Assembly: GCA_041628225.1 (NCBI GenBank)
Contig: JBFKPQ010000115.1
Span: forward strand, 1-7,282
From: JBFKPQ01 sp041628225
GTDB taxonomy: Bacteria > Actinomycetota > Acidimicrobiia > Spongiisociales > JAENVV01
Direction of reading: 5' to 3'
DNA: 7,282 bases
This document shows positions 1 through 5,440 of the stretch, one piece after another (the first letter of the stretch is position 1; each line of letters starts with the position of its first letter). The position numbers and the translations under genes are program-made. The notes beneath the pieces are model-generated. The model was not told the origin of the DNA. It saw only the letters and a program-made list of their open reading frames with translations, and did not search any database.

Positions 1-200
1 GCGGTGGCCGTCTTGGCGCGGGTCGAGGCCTCGTTGGCGATCATCCAGCAGGCCATCGAGAGCTTGACGGTCGACAGCAGGTGGCCCGACTGGGCCAGGT
101 GGCTGTCGAACTCCAACGGGGAGTATCCGGGATCGAGCGCGCTTGTCGATCGAGTCGGTTGGGCGACCCCCAGTCGCTCCAAGAAGTGGGACAGTTGCAT
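1..200 (-). CDS. Unrecognised protein, N-terminal fragment (runs off the left edge)
   Basis: The minus strand is open from an ATG at 200-198 to the window edge, giving 66 codons without a stop. The start is well supported: a strong Shine-Dalgarno sequence (GGAGG, complement of 211-215) lies about 10 nt upstream. The peptide begins MQLSHFLERLGV. Around residues 38-62 it has a dense, conserved-looking block containing SGHLL, KLSMACWMIANEA and STRAKT, which suggests a folded cytoplasmic enzyme; no signal peptide or membrane segment is visible. I do not recognise the family with confidence. It is the next gene after kynU on the same strand, 156 nt downstream, and that gap contains potential RNA structure including a hairpin over the ribosome-binding site. 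Its expression may therefore be set separately from kynU even if the two are co-transcribed. A tryptophan/kynurenine role cannot be inferred from position alone. Confidence 0.7.
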   Translation of the reverse strand, partial: MQLSHFLERLGVAQPTRSTSALDPGYSPLEFDSHLAQSGHLLSTVKLSMACWMIANEASTRAKTAT

Positions 201-230
201 CGTGTATTCCCCTCCGGCTGGAGCTACACG
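201..230 (-). promoter_or_regulatory. Hairpin sequestering the Shine-Dalgarno sequence of the left-edge gene
   Basis: On the minus strand, CGUGUA (230-225) pairs perfectly with UACACG (206-201), which ends directly before the ATG at 200. Nested inside, CUCC (223-220) pairs with GGAG (215-212), part of the Shine-Dalgarno sequence, leaving an AGCC tetraloop. This gives 6 bp plus 4 bp around a 1 x 5 internal loop. Such a hairpin would hide the ribosome-binding site. It is the usual output element of translational riboswitches, thermosensors and protein-binding leaders. The pairing is read directly from the sequence; a regulatory role is inferred. Confidence 0.5.
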
Positions 231-237
231 GCCCCCA

Positions 238-351
238 CACGCCCTGGGCGTGCGTCCCGTCGGCCTCCCAGCCTCTCGCACCCTGTGCTCGCAGTCCCAC
301 CCGGCGGGCTTGAACACCCACCCTACGCGGTTCTCGGAGGAGGTGACGGGA
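238..351 (-). promoter_or_regulatory. Candidate structured leader RNA between kynU and the left-edge gene
   Basis: The intergenic transcript (minus strand) can form a closing stem. UCCCGUC (351-345, 5' arm) pairs with GACGGGA (261-255). After a 1 x 2 internal loop, CCUCC (343-339) pairs with GGAGG (268-264). Within it is a hairpin with arms 322-316 and 309-303 (GGUGGGU / GCCCGCC, 7 bp including two G-U pairs, loop GUUCAA), and possibly a weak one at 288-278 (4 bp). Just 3' is a further hairpin, CACGCCC-A-GGGCGUG (252-238). The whole element starts right after the kynU stop and precedes the SD-masking hairpin. No known riboswitch class could be matched by eye. It could instead be a transcript-end structure for kynU, although no U-tract follows any of the stems. 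Confidence 0.35.
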
Positions 352-356
352 GAGTT

Positions 357-1562
357 TCAGGTCACGCGCTGTCGGCCGGTGTACCTCTCGTCGTGCCACG
401 GCTCGTCGGCGACAGCTGCCGCGATCTGAGCGACCGCGTTCCATACGTCGGTGTGCCTGGTGTACAGAGGCGCCAATCCGAAGCGAGCGACGTCGGGAGT
501 TCGGAAGTCGCCGATCACTCCCCGGTCGACGAGCAGGCGCACGATGGCGTACGCATACTGGTGGCGGAGGCTCACCTGGCTGCCCCGCCGGTCGGGTGTC
601 ACGACCTCGAACTCGGGTAGTTGCTCATCGGCGAGTCGGATGAACAGGCCCGTCAGTGATCGGGACTTCGCCTCGACGGCGGCGAGGTCGACGTCGACGA
701 ACACGTCGAGTGCAGCGTCGAAAGCGGCCAGCGAGAGGATCGGAGGCGTGCCGATGGCGGCACGGTCGATGCCGGGCGCCGGTGTGAACTCGGGAGCGAA
801 GGCAAAGGGGTCGGCGTGCCCGAACCAGCCGGTGACCGGGTTCTCGAAGGTCGGCAGGTGGCGCGGTGCGATGTAGAGGTAGGCCGGTGCGCCCGGCCCT
901 CCGTTCAGGTACTTGTAACCGCACCCCACGGCGTAGTCGACGTCTGCCGCTGACACGCCGATCGGGAAGGCGCCGGCCGAGTGGGCCAGATCCCATACCG
1001 CCACGGCTCCGACCTGATGGGCGAGGGCCGTCAGGGTCGGCAGGTCGTGCCGTCGGCCCGTGCGGAAGTCGACCTCGGTCAACACCAATGCGGCGACGTC
1101 GTCGGCGAGCGCCCGGTCGACGGCATTTGGCTCCACGATGTCGAGGGTGGCGCCGGCGACCCGGCACGCCGATGCCAGCACATAGAGGTCTGTGGGGAAG
1201 TTGCCCGAGTCGGTCACGACGCGTCCCCCGTCGGCGTTCCTCACGGCGTTCGTCACGACCTTGTGGAGGTTCACCGTCGTCGAGTCCCCGACGATCACCG
1301 TGTCGGGTTCGGCCCCGATCAGTGCCGCCACCTTGTTGCCCGTCGTCCTGGGAAGGTCGATCCATGTGTCCCACGAACGGATGAGCCCCGCTCCCCACTC
1401 GTCCTCGATCACCTGTTGGAGCCGGCGTGAGACCCCCCGTGGAAGCGGCCCCAACGAGTTGCCGTCGAGATACAGCACACCGTCAGGCAGCTCGAACCGG
1501 TCGTGCAGATGCAGCAGTGGGTCGTCGGCGTCGAGCGCCCGGCAATCGTCGAGGGTGATCAC
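357..1562 (-). CDS. kynU: Kynureninase (PLP-dependent L-kynurenine hydrolase)
   Basis: It cleaves L-kynurenine to anthranilate and L-alanine (and 3-hydroxykynurenine to 3-hydroxyanthranilate) in cytoplasmic tryptophan degradation. The predicted protein has the fold-type I PLP signatures in family order, numbered from the GTG at 1562: YLDGNSLGP near residue 31, DSTTVNLHK near 93, DSGNFPTDLY near 118, WDLAHSAGA near 190 (its Asp holds the PLP ring nitrogen) and GYKYLNGGPGAPA near 215, where the Lys forms the Schiff base. These are followed by TGWFGH, GTPPILS, GSQVSLRH and the C-terminal GDFRTPDVARFG. The length of 401 residues is close to the usual roughly 415, so the gene looks intact. The GTG at 1562 is chosen because the protein then begins VITLDDCRALDADDPL, which aligns with typical family N-termini. 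An in-frame GTG at 1610 would add 16 atypical residues; neither start has a strong Shine-Dalgarno sequence. No other kynurenine-pathway gene is recognised in the window. Confidence 0.95.
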   Translation of the reverse strand: MITLDDCRALDADDPLLHLHDRFELPDGVLYLDGNSLGPLPRGVSRRLQQVIEDEWGAGLIRSWDTWIDLPRTTGNKVAALIGAEPDTVIVGDSTTVNLHKVVTNAVRNADGGRVVTDSGNFPTDLYVLASACRVAGATLDIVEPNAVDRALADDVAALVLTEVDFRTGRRHDLPTLTALAHQVGAVAVWDLAHSAGAFPIGVSAADVDYAVGCGYKYLNGGPGAPAYLYIAPRHLPTFENPVTGWFGHADPFAFAPEFTPAPGIDRAAIGTPPILSLAAFDAALDVFVDVDLAAVEAKSRSLTGLFIRLADEQLPEFEVVTPDRRGSQVSLRHQYAYAIVRLLVDRGVIGDFRTPDVARFGLAPLYTRHTDVWNAVAQIAAAVADEPWHDERYTGRQRVT

Positions 1563-1648
1563 ACGTCGAGTCTGCCAGGTTTCACCCGGAGGCCGGATCA
1601 GGACATTCACCCATGGTCAGATCCCGGTTCCGGAGTGAGAATACGAAC

Positions 1649-2083
1649 ATGAAGACAGATACGAAGCTCGGCCGAATGGTGCTGATCGGCGTCGGGGTCG
1701 TTGCCCTGGCGGCCGTCGTCGTCGGCGGCGTGTTGGGTTCTCGGCGCACGATCGAAACCCACGACTTGTCCACTCCGGAGGGCGTCGTCCAGATCTACCT
1801 CCGGGCGGCGCTCGAAGGCGACGGCGATGCGGCTGTGCAATGGTTCACAGAAGAACTGCGCGCAGACTGTTCATCGGGCTGGTACGACGAGCCACGGCAG
1901 GCGACGCGAGTCGTGCTCGACGACGTCTCGATCGTTGGAGACACCGCCTCCGTCGACCTGACCATTCAGGTCAATCAGGATCCGTTCGACGAGTACTCGT
2001 ACACCGAGCGGATCCATCTCGTCCGCCAGGCTGACGAATGGCGGATCGAGCAGGTGCCATGGCCGTACTACGGCTGCAGATAG
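1649..2083 (+). CDS. Small membrane-anchored protein with an NTF2-like (DUF4878-type) domain
   Basis: 144 residues. The start at ATG 1649 is preceded by GGAGTGAG (1632-1639) at good spacing. An in-frame upstream ATG at 1613 would add 12 residues and lacks such a site. Residues about 9-29 form one hydrophobic segment with Lys/Arg on the N-terminal side, giving an N-in, C-out signal anchor. The exported part opens with STPEGVVQIYLRAALEGD and continues with a helix-then-strand pattern ending in EWRIEQVPWPY, which is typical of DUF4878/NTF2-like domains. Two cysteines (74 and 143) could form a disulfide. No lipobox is present. The function is unknown. The next gene follows after 12 nt on the same strand, so the two are very likely one operon. 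The start lies 38-86 bp from kynU, which is transcribed divergently. Confidence 0.82.
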   Translation: MKTDTKLGRMVLIGVGVVALAAVVVGGVLGSRRTIETHDLSTPEGVVQIYLRAALEGDGDAAVQWFTEELRADCSSGWYDEPRQATRVVLDDVSIVGDTASVDLTIQVNQDPFDEYSYTERIHLVRQADEWRIEQVPWPYYGCR

Positions 2084-2095
2084 GAAGGACACATC

Positions 2096-3832
2096 ATGAG
2101 GTTCGTCGGTTTGCTCTCGCTGATCGCCACCGTCGGCATTCCGATCGGCATCGTGGTTCTGATCGTTCGTGCCGTCGGTCGTCGCCGCGGAACCGTGTCG
2201 ACTACGTCGTCGGGTGAGACGGTGCGGCGGTTCTTCACGTACGCCGTGCTGATCGGCCTCGTCTCGATCGTGGCGGTCGCGGTCGCCGACCTGCTCGCGC
2301 TGGCTTTGCCCGATCCTGACCTGCTCGTGAACTCGACGACCGAGATTCTCGCCCGCTCGATCGCGTTCCTCGCCATCGGCGTGCCTGCGCTCGTCGCGCT
2401 GACCTGGTGGATCCGAAGGATGTTCGATGGCGATCCCGCCGAGCGGGACGCGGTGGCTTGGGCTGCCTACGGCACGGTCATGACCGTGCTGGCGTTGGCG
2501 CTGGCGGTCAGCGCGCTCATCACGACGGTGCGGCAATGGGCCGGCCTCGACGACTTCGATCCGACGGCCTTGGCCGATGCGGTGGTGTGGACAGGTGTGT
2601 GGGCGACGCACTGGGTCCTGATGGCGCGCACGGTCTCGGAACGCCGGTCGGTTCCGCACCTGGTGATCGGGTCCGCCATCGGATTGACCGTCGCCTTCGT
2701 CGGGTTGGTCGGACTGGTTCGTCTGGCACTGGCCGGCATCTACGGCAGCCTGTTCGATTCGGTGTTGGCCGAATCCTCCAGCCGCGACCTGTGGGCCTAT
2801 GGCATCCCGTTCGTCATCGGCGGCGCGGTGTGGTCGCGATATTGGTGGTCAAAGGGTGTGCGCTGCGAGCGGACCGCCATCTGGCACGTCTACGTGCTGC
2901 TGTATGCCGTTCTGGGTGGCCTGGTCACCGCCGTCGTGGCGGCCTCGACCATGCTGTTCGCCGTACTCCAATGGTTCTTTGGCGATCCGGTGGACGCATC
3001 CGCCGTCCGTCACTTCGACGGTCTGCCGTTGATGATCGCCCTCGTTGCGGGCGGGTTCGGGCTGTGGCGGTATCACCGGAACGTCCTGGGTCCCTCCCAG
3101 CTCGCCGGGCGCAGAGAGATCGACCGGATCTACGAGTACGTCGTGGCGGCTGTCGGTCTGCTGGCGGCACTCTCGGGGCTCACCGTGGTGTTCGTGGCAC
3201 TGATCGAGGCGTTGGCGCCGGTTGGGATCACCGAGCGGTCGTCGCCCGCCGATACGCTCATCGCCGCGGTCACGATGCTCGTCGTCGGGGTTCCGCTGTG
3301 GTGGCGGTTCTGGTCCGCCGCGCAACGATCCGCCGAATCGTCGATGACTGAGACGGCATCGCCGACGCGTCGGGTCTACCTGCTCAGCCTGTTCGGCATC
3401 GGCGGGATCACCGCCATCATCAGTCTGATCGTCGGCCTCTTCACCGTGCTGCGTGACATCCTCGACGGTGAGTTCTCCGTCGAGACGATCCGCGATATTC
3501 GGGTGGCCATCGCGCTGGTGGTGACGGTGGGGGCCGTGGCGGCCTATCACTGGTCGGTGTTCCGAGCTGATCGAGCGCGCCTGCCTGCCAAGGCCACCCC
3601 ACGATTCGCCGAGATCGTCCTCGTGAACACGGTCGACGGTTTGAGCGCCCGGATCGCCGAACACACGGGAGCGCGGGTGACGGCCTGGCATCGCCTCGAC
3701 GATGGCATGCCGCCGTTGCTCGAGCAGGAGGTCATCGATGCTCTCGCCGGAGTCCCGGACACGGTGGATCACCGCAAGGTGCTCGTGCTGGCCAGCCACG
3801 GGGATGTGGAAGTGATTCCGTACGCGGATTGA
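2096..3832 (+). CDS. Polytopic membrane protein of six tandem DUF5671-like modules with a soluble C-terminal tail
   Basis: 578 residues. The ATG at 2096 follows AGGAAGGA (2081-2088). An N-terminal hydrophobic helix (about 3-26) precedes repeated blocks. Each block opens with an R/Y-rich entry (VRRFFTYAV, AWAAYGTVM, AIWHVYVLL, IDRIYEYVV, TRRVYLLSL). It continues with a long hydrophobic helix and a charged loop, then a second helix ending in an aromatic cluster (LTWWIRR, THWVLMAR, WSRYWW, LWRYHRN, LWWRFWSA, AYHWSVFR). By eye the modules fall near residues 42-110, 119-179, 185-252, 260-329, 341-410 and 424-490. The pattern is that of DUF5671 proteins, whose biochemical role is unknown to me. Residues about 500-578 are soluble and strand/helix alternating (FAEIVLVNTVDG, KVLVLASHGDVEVIPY). 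The gene is in an operon with the small anchored protein upstream, which suggests a shared envelope function (inference). Confidence 0.85.
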   Translation: MRFVGLLSLIATVGIPIGIVVLIVRAVGRRRGTVSTTSSGETVRRFFTYAVLIGLVSIVAVAVADLLALALPDPDLLVNSTTEILARSIAFLAIGVPALVALTWWIRRMFDGDPAERDAVAWAAYGTVMTVLALALAVSALITTVRQWAGLDDFDPTALADAVVWTGVWATHWVLMARTVSERRSVPHLVIGSAIGLTVAFVGLVGLVRLALAGIYGSLFDSVLAESSSRDLWAYGIPFVIGGAVWSRYWWSKGVRCERTAIWHVYVLLYAVLGGLVTAVVAASTMLFAVLQWFFGDPVDASAVRHFDGLPLMIALVAGGFGLWRYHRNVLGPSQLAGRREIDRIYEYVVAAVGLLAALSGLTVVFVALIEALAPVGITERSSPADTLIAAVTMLVVGVPLWWRFWSAAQRSAESSMTETASPTRRVYLLSLFGIGGITAIISLIVGLFTVLRDILDGEFSVETIRDIRVAIALVVTVGAVAAYHWSVFRADRARLPAKATPRFAEIVLVNTVDGLSARIAEHTGARVTAWHRLDDGMPPLLEQEVIDALAGVPDTVDHRKVLVLASHGDVEVIPYAD

Positions 3833-3842
3833 GTCCGCGTAC
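3820..3842 (+). terminator. Perfect 9-bp hairpin spanning the membrane-protein stop codon (terminator-like)
   Basis: GTACGCGGA (3820-3828) and TCCGCGTAC (3834-3842) are perfect inverted repeats with a 5-nt loop containing the TGA stop (3830-3832). No T-run follows, so it is not a canonical intrinsic terminator. U-less hairpins at gene ends are common in actinobacteria and may terminate transcription or protect the 3' end. Confidence 0.45.
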
Positions 3843-3857
3843 AAACCGGCTAGCCTT

Positions 3858-3884
3858 GAGCCGCGCGCGCAACGCGCACGGCTC
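3858..3884 (+). repeat. GC-rich hairpin upstream of the RRM gene
   Basis: GAGCCG (3858-3863) pairs with CGGCTC (3879-3884). After one C/A mismatch, GCGCG (3865-3869) pairs with CGCGC (3873-3877), leaving a CAA loop. This is a very stable 6+5 bp stem, 16 nt past the hairpin on the preceding stop codon. It may be a second terminator element of the upstream operon, or part of the RRM-gene leader. No T-tract follows. Confidence 0.4.
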
Positions 3885-3981
3885 GCCAGGTCAGTGTCGA
3901 GTCCTAGATAGGTCCGCGGAGGCGGAGGTCGCTCACTCGATACCTGGTCGGGGAGCGGCTGTCAGAAAGGCATCAATAGCA

Positions 3982-4227
3982 ATGAATATCTACGTCGGCA
4001 ATCTGCCGTTCCGTACCACCGAAGCCGACCTCGAGTCCATGTTCTCGCCGTATGGCGAAGTCTCGTCTGCGGCCATCATCACCGATCGGGACACGGGCCG
4101 CTCGCGCGGTTTCGGTTTCGTCGAGATGCCCGATGCGGCATCGGCCCGCAAGGCCATCGAGGAGCTCGAGGGCAGCGACATGGACGGTCGTCGCCTGACC
4201 GTGAACGAAGCCCGGCCCCGCCGCTGA
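3982..4227 (+). CDS. Single-RRM RNA-binding protein
   Basis: 81 residues made almost entirely of one RNA recognition motif. RNP2 is IYVGNL (residues 3-8). RNP1 is RGFGFVEM (42-49), with the aromatics that stack on RNA bases. Between them lie the expected helix (TEADLESMFSPYG) and a DRDTGRSRGFGF loop; helix 2 (SARKAIEELEG) and the final strand (RRLTVNEARPR) complete the fold. Unlike many cyanobacterial Rbp proteins it has no glycine-rich tail. It probably binds single-stranded RNA in the cytoplasm; in several bacteria such proteins respond to cold, but nothing here proves that. The ATG at 3982 is preceded by AGAAAGG (3964-3970), and RRM homology begins at residue 2. Upstream in-frame codons (from 3829) would cross the hairpins and are not credible coding. 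It appears to be a monocistronic gene, bounded by hairpins on one side and an intrinsic terminator on the other. Confidence 0.93.
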   Translation: MNIYVGNLPFRTTEADLESMFSPYGEVSSAAIITDRDTGRSRGFGFVEMPDAASARKAIEELEGSDMDGRRLTVNEARPRR

Positions 4228-4246
4228 CGTCGTTCTGGTTCTGATG

Positions 4247-4272
4247 GAAAGCCCGGCTTCGGCCGGGCTTTC
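4247..4272 (+). terminator. Rho-independent terminator of the RRM gene
   Basis: GAAAGCCCGGC (4247-4257) and GCCGGGCTTTC (4262-4272) form a perfect 11-bp stem closed by a TTCG tetraloop, 20 bp after the RRM stop. The 3' arm ends in TTTC followed by TC, a short U-rich end. The A-tract on the 5' arm makes it partly bidirectional. Confidence 0.88.
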
Positions 4273-4353
4273 TCGCGTCTGGCTTGTCGTAGATGCGGAC
4301 ATGACGGGGAGCCCTCGGGCAGTATGGGGAGCTGTACGGCGAAAGGCGACAAG

Positions 4354-5325
4354 GTGCGGTTCGGCATCCTCAGTACGGCCAAGATCGGCCGGGAGCATGT
4401 GATCCCCGAGATCCAAGCAGCCGAGGGCATCGAAGTGGTCGCCATCGCCTCGCGTGACGCCGACCTGGCTCGACGGGTGGCAGACGACCTGGGAATCGGG
4501 CGCTCGTACGGCTCGTACGAGGCGCTCCTCGCCGACGCGGACGTCGACGCCATCTACAACCCACTGCCCAACCATCTTCATGCGCCGTGGACCATGGCGG
4601 CGGCCCGGGCCGGCAAGCACGTGCTGTGCGAGAAGCCGTTCGCCCTCGATGCTTCCGAAGCCCGGTCCGTGTTTGCTGCCGCCGAGGGGGCCGGCGTCAC
4701 CGTGATGGAAGCCTTCATGTATGGATTCCATCCGCAGTGGGAGGGCGTTCTTCAGCTGACTGCCGAGGGTGCGATCGGTGAGCTGCGCGGTGTGCAGAGC
4801 TGGTTTTCGTACTTCGGCCGCGATCCCGACAACATCCGCAACGTGCCGGAGTGGGGTGGCGGCGGACTCTACGACATCGGGTGCTACGCCATCAGCACGG
4901 CGCGGCGGCTGTTCGGCTCGGAGCCGGTCGAGGTGACCGCCACCTTGCACCGTGAGCCCGAGTCCGGTGTCGACGTGATCGCGTCTGGTGCCTTGCACTT
5001 CGAGACCGGACAGGCGTCCTTCACCGTGTCGACGAGGGCGGCCCTCATGCAGCGGGTGCAGGCCGTCGGTACCGAGGGCACGCTCATCGTGACGCTGCCG
5101 TTCAACCCGCGCCGCGACCGGCCGACCACGGTCGAGCTGTGGCGAGATCCGTGGTCGGATCCGGAGATCATGACCTTCGGACCGGCCGCTCAGTACGGGC
5201 TGATGGCGCGTGCCTTCGCCGATGCGGTCGAGAGAGGAACGGAGCCCCCGGTGTCGCCGGCCGAGACCGTGGCCAACATGACGGTCATCGATCAGATCTT
5301 CGCCGGAGAGAAGCCATCGGGTTGA
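4354..5325 (+). CDS. Gfo/Idh/MocA-family NAD(P)-dependent oxidoreductase
   Basis: 323 residues from the GTG at 4354. The N-terminal Rossmann part opens with RFGILSTAKIG and shows the VVAIASRD strand. The EKP motif (residues 93-95) supplies the catalytic lysine. The C-terminal GFO_IDH_MocA_C part has MEAFMYGFHPQW (near 118) and GGGGLYDIGCY (168-178), whose Asp and Tyr sit at the active site. The D-I-G-x-Y form resembles the dihydrodiol/xylose dehydrogenase branch more than the inositol dehydrogenases, but the substrate cannot be named. The GTG start is preferred because AAAGG lies 7 nt upstream and the family typically starts two residues before FGI. An in-frame ATG at 4324 would add 10 atypical residues. 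It follows the terminator of the RRM gene and so should have its own promoter, which I could not identify convincingly. The protein is cytoplasmic. Confidence 0.92.
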   Translation: MRFGILSTAKIGREHVIPEIQAAEGIEVVAIASRDADLARRVADDLGIGRSYGSYEALLADADVDAIYNPLPNHLHAPWTMAAARAGKHVLCEKPFALDASEARSVFAAAEGAGVTVMEAFMYGFHPQWEGVLQLTAEGAIGELRGVQSWFSYFGRDPDNIRNVPEWGGGGLYDIGCYAISTARRLFGSEPVEVTATLHREPESGVDVIASGALHFETGQASFTVSTRAALMQRVQAVGTEGTLIVTLPFNPRRDRPTTVELWRDPWSDPEIMTFGPAAQYGLMARAFADAVERGTEPPVSPAETVANMTVIDQIFAGEKPSG

Positions 5326-5339
5326 CGTTCGACAATGGC

Positions 5340-5400
5340 GGTCCGGTGGACGAATCGTTGCGCGTTCGCATCGTCAGAGCTTCGCACGAGCCACCGGACC
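5340..5400. terminator. Inverted repeat between convergent genes, possible bidirectional terminator
   Basis: GGTCCGGTGG (5340-5349) and CCACCGGACC (5391-5400) are perfect 10-bp inverted repeats separated by 41 nt that can form minor stems of their own (for example TGCG/CGCA). They lie in the 115-bp gap between the stops of the oxidoreductase (5325) and the motif-repeat protein (5441), where a shared terminator is expected. No T-run is adjacent, so the role is inferred. Confidence 0.45.
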
Positions 5401-5440
5401 TGCGGCCACCGACCTGCCGAACCATGTATGGGATACGGCG

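Noticed and set aside
290..302. T-box-like string GGGUGGGACUGCG on the minus strand in the leader of the left-edge gene
   Set aside because: It differs by one base from the T-box core (GGGUGG-N-ACCGCG), but the leader appears too short for Stem I plus the other elements, no specifier loop was identified, and the downstream protein does not look like an aminoacyl-tRNA synthetase or amino acid transporter. G-rich GGGUG strings occur three times here, so chance is likely.
303..322. Hairpin GGUGGGU-GUUCAA-GCCCGCC resembling a tRNA T-arm
   Set aside because: The loop size is wrong for a T-loop, and no acceptor stem, anticodon arm or CCA end is found around it.
625..1398. Long open frames on both strands inside kynU (257 aa minus, 172 and 149 aa plus)
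   Set aside because: They are Arg/Gly/Pro-rich shadows of a high-GC gene. The kynU frame carries the complete set of family motifs.
1871..2659. 262-aa and 331-aa minus-strand open frames opposite the membrane-protein operon
   Set aside because: The translations are His/Arg/Asp-rich and low in complexity, which is the antisense image of hydrophobic codons; no domain or ribosome-binding site was seen.
3903..3912. CCTAGATAGG as a promoter -10 or operator
   Set aside because: It has only imperfect -10 similarity and no suitably spaced -35; the short palindrome alone is weak evidence.
3973..4998. 341-aa minus-strand open frame spanning the RRM gene, its terminator and the oxidoreductase
   Set aside because: It crosses an intrinsic terminator and two genes with clear family motifs on the other strand.
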